Shown: in pieces, positions 10,001 to 18,063 of the stretch
Position numbering within the stretch: the first letter of the stretch is position 1
Layout: each line of letters starts with the position of its first letter
Assembly (NCBI GenBank): GCA_050251195.1
Contig: JBFWNG010000006.1
Coordinates: forward strand, 62,001-126,000
Length of the DNA: 64,000 nt
Direction of reading: 5' to 3'
DNA from: JBFWNG01 sp050251195
Lineage (GTDB): Bacteria; Bdellovibrionota_B; Oligoflexia; Oligoflexales; Oligoflexaceae
Position numbers and translations under genes: made by a program
The notes under the pieces: model-generated
Databases searched by the model: none
What the model saw: the letters and a program-made list of their open reading frames with translations, nothing else
Told to the model about the DNA's origin: nothing

Positions 10001-12027
10001 GTTGATTCTATTGGTTTAATCAAACCGTTGTTTTGCGCGTTTTTAATAGCTTCGAGTACTTTGTCTGTCGCTAGTTTCAAGACCTTAAGGATGACGGAGG
10101 CGCGAAATTTTGGTCCGATACAGGCGGCATATCGCAAAAGATCCTGAGTATTCTCGGGGAGGTTTTTGATCTTGTGGGACAAGAGATCGATGACGTTGTC
10201 GGTCATTTGCTGTGACGTTATTTTGCTGATCGACCATTCCCATTTGCCTGTTTTGACGTCAAAAGTCAGAAGATTTTGTTGATGCAGCGATTTAAGGAAT
10301 TCTTCGACGAAGAATGGATTACCGGCTGTTTTTTCGAGGAGCAATTGAGCTAGGGAGCGAACCTCCTGCTTCGTGTGATGAAGCGTATCCGCCACCATGG
10401 TTGTCAGGTCATCCATGCCCAACGGAGATAGTTTGATCTCGTTGACCTTGACGCCTTGACTCGTCAAGCTCTTGAGCGCGGAAAAGAGGAAATGCCCCCG
10501 GGAGATTTGGTTGTCGCGGTAAGCGCCGATGAAGAACAGTCCCGCTATATTTTTGGAACCAATAATTTGGGTTAAGAGTTTTGTGGACGCCGCGTCCATC
10601 CATTGGATGTCGTCCAAGAACAATACCACTGGCCGATCTTGGTCACAGATGATCGACAAGAACCGTTTGAGCGCGAGATGGAATCTTTGATCAAAATCCG
10701 TTGAGGTTCGATTGTTTGTTATTGTTTCGGTATCGAGAAGTATGCCGAGTTCTGGAATTGTGTCGGTGAGATCCGAGATGTTGACCTTGAGAGCGCCGGT
10801 AAGACGCGTTTGCCATTGTTCCAGCACGTCCGAAGGCTCCGTGAGGATCTGACGAACGAGGCCTCCTAAAGCGGAGATCAGGCCGCTGTAAGGAACGTTC
10901 TTTTCGAACTCGCTGAAGCGCCCTGTCAGGAAGTAGCCGCTGCTTTCAGTGAGCGCGCTATGGAGTTCGTTGACCAGTGAGCTCTTTCCAATACCCGAGT
11001 AGCCGCTGATGAGAGCGATTTCCTTGGCGCCTCGAAGCGTATTTTTGAATGATTGAAGGAGGCTCTTCTTTTCCTTTTCTCTCCCATAAAGTTTTTCCGG
11101 GATCGTGAACTTATCGGGACGGTCGCGACGTCCAAGAGTGAAGGTTCGGATATCTCCGTTTTTCCTCAGTTCCTCAATGCAGTATTTGAGATCTTCTTTC
11201 AAGCCAAAGGAGCTTTGATAACGCTCCTCGGCCGTTTTCGAGATCAGTTTCATTATGATGTTGCTTATAGCTTTAGGGATACTGGGATCTTCCTCGTTCG
11301 GTGGAACAGGCTGTTTCGCTATATGAAAATGGATAAGTTTCAGAGGATCTTCCGCTCGAAACGGTTTTTTGCCTGTAAACAACTCGTAGAGTACGATTCC
11401 CAACGAATAAAAATCGGTGCGGTAATCCAGTTTCCGATTCATCCGGCCCGTTTGTTCCGGCGACATATAAGGCAGGGAGCCTTCCAGATTTTGCGGGTTC
11501 TTAAGGTCTATTTGTTCGGATTCGAGCATCGAAGCGATGGCGAAATCAATGATTTTCAGCGCGCGTGTGTTGATATTGTATACAATGTTGTGGCTACTGA
11601 TGTCCTTATGGATGATGTTTTGTGCGTGAAAATCGCCGATTCCTTCCGCAATCTTTGTGGCGATTTCCAGGAGCTCGGTGGTTTCGAAAGTATGATGGCG
11701 AATGAGTTTGACCAACGGCTCTCCGCCGATGTCTTCAAATTCGATGTAAGGACTGTTGTGGCGAGTCTTAAGCTTGAGCGCGTTGATAATGAACGGGGAA
11801 TGGACCTGGTTCGTTATCTCAAACTCATGCTTATAGCGTTCCGTTTCTTCGTCGTTAAAGTACTCCTCTTGCAGGATTTTGAGGATAACGGGAACATCGT
11901 CGACGCGGCGTACCGCCCGCAAGACGAGGCTGCGCGGACTTTCGAAAATCTTGGCGGTGATTCGATACTCGTCGAACTTGATGAGGTTGGGGCTGGTTTT
12001 CGCAGGCGATCCCGATTCGGCCGACAT
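7024..12027 (-). CDS. Ser/Thr kinase - AAA ATPase - TPR-like - GAF - GGDEF signalling protein
   Basis: 1667-residue cytoplasmic multidomain protein. Residues about 16-285 are a eukaryotic-type kinase with ATP lysine K50, catalytic loop HKDISSHN (D142), DFA in place of DFG at 161-163, and an SPEQTGRMNRKLDYRTDFYSLG segment. Residues about 312-600 are an AAA_16/MalT-like ATPase with Walker A GYSGIGKS (342-349) and Walker B VVLFLDD (467-473). A long helical repeat region follows, then a GAF domain (about 1290-1460) and a C-terminal GGDEF domain. The active-site motif reads GGEEI (about 1582), and RKSD five residues before it matches a c-di-GMP inhibitory I-site. ATG 12027 is preceded by AGGA; a longer upstream frame lacks homology. 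The combination links phosphorylation and c-di-GMP output. Confidence 0.85.
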   Translation of the reverse strand: MSAESGSPAKTSPNLIKFDEYRITAKIFESPRSLVLRAVRRVDDVPVILKILQEEYFNDEETERYKHEFEITNQVHSPFIINALKLKTRHNSPYIEFEDIGGEPLVKLIRHHTFETTELLEIATKIAEGIGDFHAQNIIHKDISSHNIVYNINTRALKIIDFAIASMLESEQIDLKNPQNLEGSLPYMSPEQTGRMNRKLDYRTDFYSLGIVLYELFTGKKPFRAEDPLKLIHFHIAKQPVPPNEEDPSIPKAISNIIMKLISKTAEERYQSSFGLKEDLKYCIEELRKNGDIRTFTLGRRDRPDKFTIPEKLYGREKEKKSLLQSFKNTLRGAKEIALISGYSGIGKSSLVNELHSALTESSGYFLTGRFSEFEKNVPYSGLISALGGLVRQILTEPSDVLEQWQTRLTGALKVNISDLTDTIPELGILLDTETITNNRTSTDFDQRFHLALKRFLSIICDQDRPVVLFLDDIQWMDAASTKLLTQIIGSKNIAGLFFIGAYRDNQISRGHFLFSALKSLTSQGVKVNEIKLSPLGMDDLTTMVADTLHHTKQEVRSLAQLLLEKTAGNPFFVEEFLKSLHQQNLLTFDVKTGKWEWSISKITSQQMTDNVIDLLSHKIKNLPENTQDLLRYAACIGPKFRASVILKVLKLATDKVLEAIKNAQNNGLIKPIESTSKLQDAKSLKVHDNEYDFQFTHDRIRNAAYNLNSASEKKRIHYAIGNILFEGFDKNANSSLIYEITNHLNYSMDLCKDEKERIELCNLNLLAARKAKSVNAAKTAFSFLSKSTSLLGPNAWTSHYPLTLNVHSLLCQCAFLIGKKETTEKTFQTITKNAKSFLDTLPAFEAKIHAEISENNMVEAAAIGRSLLRKLKCKVPKKPSSLSLGFSFLRTRQRLRGMTNDQLLAIKPMEEPRAIAKMRIQFAIAQCLYFTSPRSIILIICDAIRSSLKHGNYKGSPYFYACYGMLLCGISNDYEQGYRFGNLALDLVKKQNNKMYKSAVLLSYNVFIRHWKEHLKTTLDSLLESHNVGIETGEHEFATHAGMAYCYHSFLVGVDLEELVSQCQKFVEAIQSINQKGSIYLLSLFHQVTLNLLGLNTSPISLSGEAYNEMETLKRHERINDRQGIFANFFLRAQLCYLFGDYDQAVRCILTCKRYVDSVFSTAFVPSFYFYESLIYAAVYRASTSSQQKKLKTIISSNVKLLKGYAAHAPMNQSHRIALIEAECFRLNNDELSAQKRYDAAIIDAEKFGYTQELALSHELAARFYVEKERSFIATSYMKKAKYYYNRWGARSKVRHLEEKYPQLIFAKNGNKTPSTTVSTTSSSNIDIATLKKALLAIAEETVHSKMLEIIINNAIEFAGAQKGVLLLKKGMGEDYSVEAEGSIDLKHPKILQSTPYQESKNLCEPVINFVKRTKQSIVIGNACLHQNKIPGLHLNRYIVKNKVKSILCIPILNGFDKDSNLIGILYLENNRATNTFTEERIETLEIICLAAAGRIELSFQAATDGLTGLYNHQFFQNALDKEIVQSKRQARNLSLVMVDIDHFKSFNDKYGHQLGDQILRKVASTIQLVCRKSDLIARYGGEEICVILSETSPQNALIVAERIRNYIEKAKITVDNKELTVTASLGVAGLNKQIKSKELLIQEADRALYVSKGAGRNKVTLSNVA

Positions 12028-12165
12028 AAGAGTCCTAAAGTTATAAGCGTTCTGTATAGTTATCGGTTGGCGGGTGCAGTTATTGAGGCAAAACCAACGA
12101 CACTCGCTTATAATTACTAAAAGGTATTTAAGATAAGAATCCAGACCCGAACGGACGGCATCACA

Positions 12166-13011
12166 ATGACGACAAAAGAAACGGAATTTATTTGCAAAGA
12201 GCCCGCTTTTAGAATAGCAGCCAAAATCTGGAACCCACACCTAAGCAAAAATATATTTGCCTTTCACGGTTGGATGGATAATGCCGCGAGTTTTGATTTT
12301 TTAGCGCCTCTCTTGGCGGACAGATCGCTTATTGCTTATGACCTGCCAGGGCACGGGCGATCGACTCGCGCATCTTCTTACTGTTACCACCTTACTGAGT
12401 ATTTTTTGGCTATGTACCAACTCTTGGAGTCAGAACGGCACCCCATCTTAATGGGGCATTCTTTGGGCGGCGCTCTCGCAAGTATGTACGCTGGAGTTTT
12501 CCCCGAGAAGATTCGGGCGCTCATTTTGCTCGACGGCCTCGGACCGCTTACCGAAGATGAATCTTTGTTACCAGAGCGATTGGCTCGTTTTCTCCAGCTT
12601 AGGACAAGGTCGGAAGGCCCCGAAAGGCCCGTGTCGCGCGATGCCGTCATTCGAAGACGCATGGAAATCAATCAGATCAGTTTTGCGTCGGCCGAAGCCC
12701 TGATGGATCGCAATCTTATTCCCGCGGTTGAAGACATGCGCACGTGGTCTATGGATTTAACCCTCCGGCTACCGTCGCCGTTTCGCTTTACTGAGAGTCA
12801 GGTACTCAGTGTTCTCCGAAAAATTGCTTGTCCCACGTTGTTGATTAAGACGGACGAAGAGCAGGGGTTGAGCGCTTTTCTAGAATCTCGGCGGCCCGCG
12901 GTCAAAACGCTTGAGATCGTCGAAGTAAAGGGTTGCCATCACGTCCACATGGAACAGCCAAAGATGGTCGCGGACATCATCCAGTCGTTCCTGAAAAAGC
13001 ACGACCTATGA
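12166..13011 (+). CDS. Alpha/beta hydrolase
   Basis: 281-residue cytoplasmic protein of the alpha/beta hydrolase fold. It has an oxyanion-hole segment FHGWMDN near residue 32, a conserved YDLPGHGRS strand, nucleophile elbow GHSLGG (Ser near residue 98), a probable acid Asp in LLIKTDEE, and catalytic His in CHHVHMEQP near the C-terminus. A cap-like insert lies around residues 125-205. It resembles the serine hydrolase-like (SERHL) and acyl-peptide/ester hydrolase types; the substrate is not inferable. It is transcribed away from the kinase gene across a 138 bp shared upstream region, and its 3' end overlaps the convergent esterase gene by six bases. Confidence 0.75.
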   Translation: MTTKETEFICKEPAFRIAAKIWNPHLSKNIFAFHGWMDNAASFDFLAPLLADRSLIAYDLPGHGRSTRASSYCYHLTEYFLAMYQLLESERHPILMGHSLGGALASMYAGVFPEKIRALILLDGLGPLTEDESLLPERLARFLQLRTRSEGPERPVSRDAVIRRRMEINQISFASAEALMDRNLIPAVEDMRTWSMDLTLRLPSPFRFTESQVLSVLRKIACPTLLIKTDEEQGLSAFLESRRPAVKTLEIVEVKGCHHVHMEQPKMVADIIQSFLKKHDL

Positions 13012-13692
13012 GAACGCTTTCTCTAAGAAGGACCGTAAGGAGGCGATGATCTCATACGGAATTTCGTGGCCGCCGCCGAAGAAGTGTTCCTCTCCATGCA
13101 GGCCACCTTCCTTGAGTAGGCCGGCCAGATTGCGCGCCTTTTCCGCGGGAAGTCGCTCGTCCCAATTACCGTGACTGAGAAAGTATTGGGTTGCGGCATG
13201 ACGAGAGGCGGATTGCACCCACTTCTCCCTACATATCAAGGTGCCCGACATGATCAAAATGGCCGCATAAGATTTGGTTGAGTCCAGTGCAACGTTGGTT
13301 GCTACCATTGCTCCTTGAGAGAACCCGCCGATAGCGGTTTGCGCTGGATCCAATCCCAGCGCCTTGACGAGTCTACGCACATGTGTTGAAGCCTCTCCAA
13401 GTCCTTCAGGCTCAAACCGGTCGGTTTGTTCAATGGGGATGTTTCGAAGTTCGCGCAAGCGAGTTTCATCCAGCGGAAACCAGGTGAATGACGCCATCCC
13501 GGGAAAGAAGTCCAACTTCAGCGGAGCCTCGGGAAATATCCACGTGATGTCGTCAAGCGTCAAAACCTGTGTAAGCGAAGCTAGGTCTTCGGCATTGGCG
13601 CCGTAGCCATGGAGAAGGACGACATTCTTCTTCTGTCCCGGATTGATAACGATGACGTTCAGACCAGCGATGTTCTCGTATTTAAATCTCAT
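13006..13692 (-). CDS. Phospholipase/carboxylesterase family alpha/beta hydrolase
   Basis: 228-residue protein matching the small carboxylesterase/lysophospholipase group (YpfH/Abhydrolase_2). It has LLHGYGANAEDL near residue 27, nucleophile motif GGFSQGA (Ser near 124), acid Asp in HGNWDERLP, and His in GGGHEIP. No signal peptide is seen, so action is cytoplasmic, on carboxyl esters or short lysophospholipids. It converges with the other alpha/beta hydrolase; the two hydrolases are not similar enough to be a recent duplication. The ATG at 13692 is the first Met and the oxyanion strand follows at the expected distance. Confidence 0.75.
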   Translation of the reverse strand: MRFKYENIAGLNVIVINPGQKKNVVLLHGYGANAEDLASLTQVLTLDDITWIFPEAPLKLDFFPGMASFTWFPLDETRLRELRNIPIEQTDRFEPEGLGEASTHVRRLVKALGLDPAQTAIGGFSQGAMVATNVALDSTKSYAAILIMSGTLICREKWVQSASRHAATQYFLSHGNWDERLPAEKARNLAGLLKEGGLHGEEHFFGGGHEIPYEIIASLRSFLEKAFS

Positions 13693-13780
13693 GTATCACT
13701 TTCTTAGCTTAATTTGCATTCATGATTGATATAATATAAATCCTGATGTTAATAAATACGAACATCAAAGGGGGCATGGC

Positions 13781-14197
13781 ATGAAATGGTTGTTAGGCGT
13801 ATTATTATTCGGACTCTTAAATTGCGGCATCGAAAAGGTTGATGCCCAAACTACCACTCCATCGGCGAACAAGAGCATGTTTGTTGTCATCAAGGGTAGG
13901 TTATCGAAGGGCGCAGCCACCAACAAAGAGTCGCAGTGCGAAATCAAACAAAGTCATCCTGAGCTGAAGGATAAGGTCCAAGCCATGCAGGACCTGCTAG
14001 CCAAGGCAAACAAGGAACCTCTTAACACAGCCTATCATTTTACGGCGCAAATCCCGTCGGTAGAGATATACGGTTATCTCGGTGAGGGTAAGGACGCAGA
14101 AAAAGTGCTTCTCGTCGAAGATCATTCAGCCCTCAAGTCGCGTCAAGGGCCTGCGTCCGAAAAGCTTCTTGAGTTTATCAAGAAGGTTTGCCCCTAA
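13781..14197 (+). CDS. Small secreted protein of unknown function
   Basis: 138-residue protein with a clear signal peptide (hydrophobic core LLGVLLFGLLN, probable cut after VDA near residue 22). An AAAGGGGG ribosome site stands six bases before the ATG. The mature part is about 116 residues, lysine-rich, with two cysteines (in SQCEIK and the final VCP) that could form one disulfide. It shows no catalytic motif. The lone Cys at residue 15 lies in LLNCG, a poor lipobox. I do not recognise the family. It converges on the NYN gene with stops sharing CTAA at 14194-14197. Confidence 0.6.
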   Translation: MKWLLGVLLFGLLNCGIEKVDAQTTTPSANKSMFVVIKGRLSKGAATNKESQCEIKQSHPELKDKVQAMQDLLAKANKEPLNTAYHFTAQIPSVEIYGYLGEGKDAEKVLLVEDHSALKSRQGPASEKLLEFIKKVCP

Positions 14198-14859
14198 GAA
14201 TCGGAAACCGGAGCAGGCGGGGCGTCTTGCCTGGGTTTCTTTTTCGAGGATCGTCGCCGTCTCGATCGACCGTTTCCCTCTCGCTCGCCTTTTGGGCTTT
14301 CTCCCCCGGAGCGAATTTGCGGAAACGTTTTCCAGTCCAGAGTGTGAACTTCGTCCGCATGCCGGATCAGGTCCTTGTGAACCGTGTTGGCTTGGCCGCA
14401 CCAAAGCGTCAGGGTAACCCCAGAGTCCTTCGCGGCTAAAATAGCCGGTATGAAATCGCTGTCGCCCGCGACGAGAATGGCATGTTGAATGTCGCGGGCC
14501 GCCGAATGGCGCACCATGTCGCATGAAAGCAAGACATCGACACGCTTTTGTTCGTAATATTCTTTGGAGCCGTCCCAGCGCTTCTCCAGTTTTCCAAGTC
14601 GCACCGCCCATCTTTGGATACTTTCGATATCGGCGACAAACTGATTGTGTACATCCATCCGCTTGAGTTCATCCTCCGTCGGCGGCTGGGATACCCAGGG
14701 AGCGCAGTAGTAAAAATAGCATCGCAAAAGGTCAAGGCTAGTATTTCGTCGTAATGGGGCAAGGAGATAGTCGGCGATTTTCTTAAAGTCAGGTGTGATC
14801 TTGTTGTACTTGAACTGTGCCAGTACATAACCGCCGTCGATAAATATTGCTGCTCTCAG
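14194..14859 (-). CDS. NYN-domain (LabA/DUF88-type) protein, probable CTG start
   Basis: 221-residue protein. The PIN-like NYN fold is recognisable from the N-terminal AAIFIDGGYV strand (metal-binding Asp), VDVLLSCDMV in the middle, and AILVAGDSDFIPAI (second acidic cluster). Family members are predicted or proven metal-dependent RNases. The C-terminal 45 residues are a basic RSRRRRSSKKK tail, suggesting nucleic-acid contact. The frame contains the essential first Asp only if translation begins upstream of any ATG, GTG or TTG. A CTG at 14859 sits five bases after a perfect GGAGG (14865-14869), and an in-frame TAA lies just before it, so CTG initiation giving MRAAIFIDGGY is the best reading. 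Neighbours give no clear partner. Confidence 0.75.
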   Translation of the reverse strand: MRAAIFIDGGYVLAQFKYNKITPDFKKIADYLLAPLRRNTSLDLLRCYFYYCAPWVSQPPTEDELKRMDVHNQFVADIESIQRWAVRLGKLEKRWDGSKEYYEQKRVDVLLSCDMVRHSAARDIQHAILVAGDSDFIPAILAAKDSGVTLTLWCGQANTVHKDLIRHADEVHTLDWKTFPQIRSGGESPKGEREGNGRSRRRRSSKKKPRQDAPPAPVSDS

Positions 14860-14934
14860 ATTTTCCTCCGTTTAGGATATTCCTGTTGATAGTACAACAC
14901 AGTCGGGCCATTGCCTACGATTTAAAACCCACGC

Positions 14935-14957
14935 AAAAAAGGGGCCTTACGGCCCCT
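14935..14957 (-). terminator. Intrinsic terminator of the M28 peptidase gene
   Basis: On the minus strand GGGGCC-GTAA-GGCCCC forms a six-pair GC-only hairpin followed directly by TTTTTT. It lies 25 bases beyond the peptidase stop and before the NYN gene's upstream region. Confidence 0.8.
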
Positions 14958-14981
14958 CAATGCTTACTTTTTCTTTTATTG

Positions 14982-16265
14982 TCAAGGTTGAGCTTCAACT
15001 AAGTTGGCAACGGTGTGCCCAACGGCCTTGGTCAGGTTTGCCATGTAGGTCCAGTTGATGCGATCCGTTCTGTCGCATGATTTGTGGTAGCAAGAGTTGC
15101 CGTCGCCGCCAAAAAAGTTTTGGGAGATAACAATGGCTGGCATCCCTTCTTCCCAGAAAGGCGCGTGATCGCTTCGATCCGTGCAGGCCGGAACGCGCTC
15201 AAGATCGATGCTGTTGCTTTGAATCGCCTTAACCATGATTTGTGATAAAGAAGCCGAAGTGTTTTCGTTACAGTCGATAACGTGGAACGCTCCGTCGTTG
15301 TCGGAATCATAGCCGGTCATTTCCATATCGACGACACCGAGGATTGTGCCCTTTTCGCCTTTATTGACGAGGTTTCTTACGTAGTTCTTTGATCCTACGA
15401 GACCAAGCTCTTCCTGATCAAAAGCCAAAACGCGGAGTGTGTATTTGAGGTTCGCATCCTTTAGTGCCGTTGCAATGGCAAGTGCGCTTATTGTCCCTGC
15501 GCCGTCGTCGTCAGCGCCTGCGTTACGTACGCTGTCAAGGTGCGATGCAATGATAATCACTTTGCTCGGATCCGAGCCTTTCTTTTCCGCAATAAAGTTG
15601 GCGCCGCTTATTCCGTAGGACTGCTCTGAAGTCGTGAAACCAATTTTTTCATATTCAGCTTTAAGATAGCTACGCGCCAACTTCCTGCCATTTGAGCTCC
15701 CGCGCTCTTCAATTTCGTAAGACACGTTGTCGATAACAAACGGCTCCTCTCCTGAAAGTTCTTCCAAACTTTTTTGAAGAGCCGATGGCTCGATGTTAAT
15801 TGCAACTGGAGAAGTAAACGTGAACGTTCTTCGAATAGGTAAGGGGCGTACACTGCCGGTAGTCGAGGGAATTGCCTTGCGATACTTGAGAGGCTCCACA
15901 CGCTGAACAAAACGCGTGATATTGCCTTCGTCGTGGGAGTGGGTTACTTTTTCGGCCGGACGAACGGCGATAACAATGTTCTCGATTCGACCAACTTCTC
16001 CTTTGACCTCGCCAACGTCGTTCTCAAGAGTCTCCACGAGATAGAGGCCTTGATCATCCGGAACGTCAACCGTGACCGATTCCAGGTTAGGAGTTACAGC
16101 AGCATCCGTAACGACTATCTCGTGGTGCATCGTCGGCACAGACTTATAAAGCTCGCGAACTTGACCTTTTTGAACAAGGCTTACAAAAAAGGTTTTAGCT
16201 TCTGCGTCGCCACAGGAGACCAACAACACCAACAAGGACAGACCAGCACCAAGAATCGTTCGCAT
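14982..16265 (-). CDS. Secreted M28-family metallopeptidase (aminopeptidase)
   Basis: 427-residue exported protein; the signal peptide ends around DAEA-KTFF. The C-terminal 230 residues are an M28 di-zinc peptidase: His-Asp in ASHLDS, bridging Asp in AGADDDGAG, the general-base/ligand pair in FDQEELG, Asp in DMEMTGYD, and final His in CYHKSCD. These fit leucine-aminopeptidase-like enzymes that trim peptides outside the cytoplasm. The N-terminal 170 residues resemble an inhibitor/propeptide region but I cannot name the domain. GGGAGA stands before the ATG. A palindrome (ACTGGCC-ATAC-GGCCAGT, 16299-16316) lies in the upstream region and could be an operator or leader hairpin. A terminator follows the gene. 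Confidence 0.85.
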   Translation of the reverse strand: MRTILGAGLSLLVLLVSCGDAEAKTFFVSLVQKGQVRELYKSVPTMHHEIVVTDAAVTPNLESVTVDVPDDQGLYLVETLENDVGEVKGEVGRIENIVIAVRPAEKVTHSHDEGNITRFVQRVEPLKYRKAIPSTTGSVRPLPIRRTFTFTSPVAINIEPSALQKSLEELSGEEPFVIDNVSYEIEERGSSNGRKLARSYLKAEYEKIGFTTSEQSYGISGANFIAEKKGSDPSKVIIIASHLDSVRNAGADDDGAGTISALAIATALKDANLKYTLRVLAFDQEELGLVGSKNYVRNLVNKGEKGTILGVVDMEMTGYDSDNDGAFHVIDCNENTSASLSQIMVKAIQSNSIDLERVPACTDRSDHAPFWEEGMPAIVISQNFFGGDGNSCYHKSCDRTDRINWTYMANLTKAVGHTVANLVEAQP

Positions 16266-16371
16266 AAAGCTCTCCCGTTAAATTAGTGCTGCTGAGTCTA
16301 CTGGCCATACGGCCAGTAAGCAATTTATTTTTTATAATATCTTGTATAATTCCAGATTATGAGAAATTAAG

Positions 16372-16398
16372 TTGCCTTTCCAAGATGTTAGGTATACA
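16372..16398 (+). promoter_or_regulatory. Candidate promoter of tRNA-Cys
   Basis: TTGCCT (16372-16377) and TATACA (16393-16398) stand 15 bases apart, with the tRNA beginning 24 bases after the -10-like box. This fits a sigma70-type promoter, although the spacing is short. Confidence 0.4.
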
Positions 16399-16421
16399 TT
16401 TCTTCATCTTAGAACCTACCC

Positions 16422-16492
16422 GGCGCAATAGCCAAGCGGCTAGGCAGCGGATTGCAAATCCGTTTAGAGCGGTTCGACTCCGCTTTGCGCCT
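16422..16492 (+). tRNA. tRNA-Cys (anticodon GCA)
   Basis: A full cloverleaf can be drawn. The acceptor stem GGCGCAA pairs with TTGCGCC (16485-16491). A D arm with GCC/GGC follows. The anticodon stem GCGGA/TCCGT encloses loop TTGCAAA, anticodon GCA. The T arm AGCGG-TTCGACT-CCGCT pairs perfectly. The discriminator base is U, as required for cysteine identity, and CCA is not encoded. It is a lone tRNA gene, followed by a short T-run. Confidence 0.95.
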
Positions 16493-16670
16493 CTATTTTT
16501 CGCGCAGGTATAGATTGCTCCTTCCCCCGGTCCTTTGGGCGCGAAAAAAGCATGAGTCGATGGCATGAGTGAATAGAGGTGATTCCACAAGATTCCGAAA
16601 GGCGCTTCGCGCAATTCGCATCGATGCCGTAAGCGTCTCGGGATTTTCTGTCTTCATTCATAGATTCGAT

Positions 16671-16994
16671 TTATCCACCAATGTGAATGGCACATTTTGT
16701 TGCGGTTTCTTGACCGTTTTCGATGAAGGTCCCTTGGAGGCCGATCATACCGACCGACATTTTGTGTTGAATTTTCTTTTCGGCGTTTTCACACACCAGT
16801 TCTCCGTGCGCTGACCAAGCTCCGTCGCCTGGGAAGAATTTATAGTCGCACTCATCAAGCGTAATTGTCTCTAATTGCCCTTGTGCATTGGTTCTGGAAA
16901 CCTTTGCGAACGATATCGGTTGAAAAAGCTCGCCAACGGCTTTGCGACTGAAATCTTTATAATGATCAACAGTGAGATTTTGTGACGGGAGTCT
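16671..16994 (-). pseudogene. Start-less open frame, probable remnant of a secreted-protein gene
   Basis: A 107-codon open frame on the minus strand lies between an in-frame TGA (16995-16997) and a TAA (16671-16673). No ATG, GTG or TTG occurs in its first half. The translation looks like real protein: balanced composition, a DECDYKFFPGDGAWS segment, and paired cysteines (ELVCEN and TKCAIH). The opposite strand is less convincing. No other frame upstream supplies a signal peptide, so it is probably the 3' end of a degraded gene, or a gene with a frameshift near 16950-17000. The 699 bp stretch 16493-17191 otherwise holds nothing I can support. Confidence 0.35.
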
Positions 16995-17191
16995 TCAGAA
17001 TTCTGATCCTTACGTATCGTTTACTTCATTCGCAGCGGCGCTTTTAGCGGGTTATCGTTGCAGATTGGTGAAGTTTTTGGCGGAATTAGGGCGGCGTAAA
17101 CGATTGTATATTCGCGGGTTTTTAGCTGTTACTCATAGCGAAGAACGAGAATTCCGATAGGAACTTACCAACAAATCCTAAGGGATCCGTT

Positions 17192-17869
17192 ATGCTTAGA
17201 GGAATCTTTTCAGTCTTGGTGCTTAGTGCGTCTTGCGCTCAGAATTCGTCGGCACCGTCGATTCCCAAGAGCTCGGATTCAGAGATAGCCGCACACTCGA
17301 GTGAGCTGTTCGAAGAAGGCTTGGTGGGAATTTGGGCGACCAAATGCTCTCCCATTCCCAATAGCAAAGGCTTTGTTCGATACGAATATCGTTTCGGACA
17401 AGCTCAGCTCTTCAACCGCATCCTGACTTATCAAACTCAAGAATGTAAAGAGATCTATAGAGATCAGATTGACGTTTACAGTTACGTTGTAGGTGATGCC
17501 ATAGAGTCTGCGGATATAGAAGGCACCCGAGAACTCGACATAGTTTACCTCAAGACAAGTCTAACGATCTACAATCCAAATCTGATAAACACATATAACA
17601 CAAACAACGGTTATGGATATTCTGATTGGCAAGCTGGCGTCGCTAAAGATATCGGTGGTCGATCTTATAAGCCCACAGACGTTGTTTATTATGAACCTGG
17701 AAAAGTAAAATACACACTTGTTGCCTACGACGCGCAGTATCTTGTAGACGGGGATTTTGAGACTGGTGACGGAGAGTCGCAGCTTACAAGACCTCGAAGC
17801 GTTCGAACAAAGTACCCGTTTTATCGCACCATGAAACCAATCGTTAACGAGTCGACTGGCGCTCTTTAA
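17192..17869 (+). CDS. Exported protein of unknown function, possible lipoprotein
   Basis: 225 residues with an N-terminal hydrophobic stretch ending LSASC (residue 15), an imperfect lipobox; cleavage there would give a lipid-anchored protein. AGGGA precedes the ATG. The mature part begins with a Ser-rich linker, then GIWATKCSPIPNSKG, a strand-rich region heavy in Tyr and Asp, and two cysteines that may pair. The G-x-W-x3-C opening is reminiscent of small calycin-like secreted domains, but this is only a resemblance. It lies alone between tRNA-Cys and a run of two further small lipoproteins on the same strand. Confidence 0.55.
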   Translation: MLRGIFSVLVLSASCAQNSSAPSIPKSSDSEIAAHSSELFEEGLVGIWATKCSPIPNSKGFVRYEYRFGQAQLFNRILTYQTQECKEIYRDQIDVYSYVVGDAIESADIEGTRELDIVYLKTSLTIYNPNLINTYNTNNGYGYSDWQAGVAKDIGGRSYKPTDVVYYEPGKVKYTLVAYDAQYLVDGDFETGDGESQLTRPRSVRTKYPFYRTMKPIVNESTGAL

Positions 17870-18063
17870 TAAGCTGCCAAATCTTTCCCCGAACCTCCTT
17901 GTATGGGCGGGCAAGCGATTCTTTGCTTGACGGTACAGCCCTCCAATTAAGCATTCCAAAACATGGGTATAAGCATCGGTATTTAATGGAGTTTTTTACT
18001 CACCTTTTATTACCGGCCTTTATTCCCGAATTATTACTTATAACATCGATTTTGGAGGAAGAG

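Noticed and set aside
11053..12120. A 355-codon plus-strand open frame
   Set aside because: It lies antisense within the kinase domain coding region, whose minus-strand translation carries clear kinase motifs; the plus-strand protein has no recognisable features.
12028..12240. N-terminal extension of the kinase giant to 12240
   Set aside because: It would overlap the divergent hydrolase gene, has no ribosome site, and its sequence is Cys/Phe-rich without homology; ATG 12027 with AGGA fits better.
16299..16316. Palindrome ACTGGCC-ATAC-GGCCAGT as a terminator
   Set aside because: On the plus strand there is no gene to terminate, and on the minus strand it precedes the M28 peptidase without a T-run; an operator or leader hairpin is possible but unsupported.
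16569..16814. 81-codon plus-strand open frame after tRNA-Cys
   Set aside because: Its composition is unconvincing and the opposite strand holds a more protein-like frame over the same bases.
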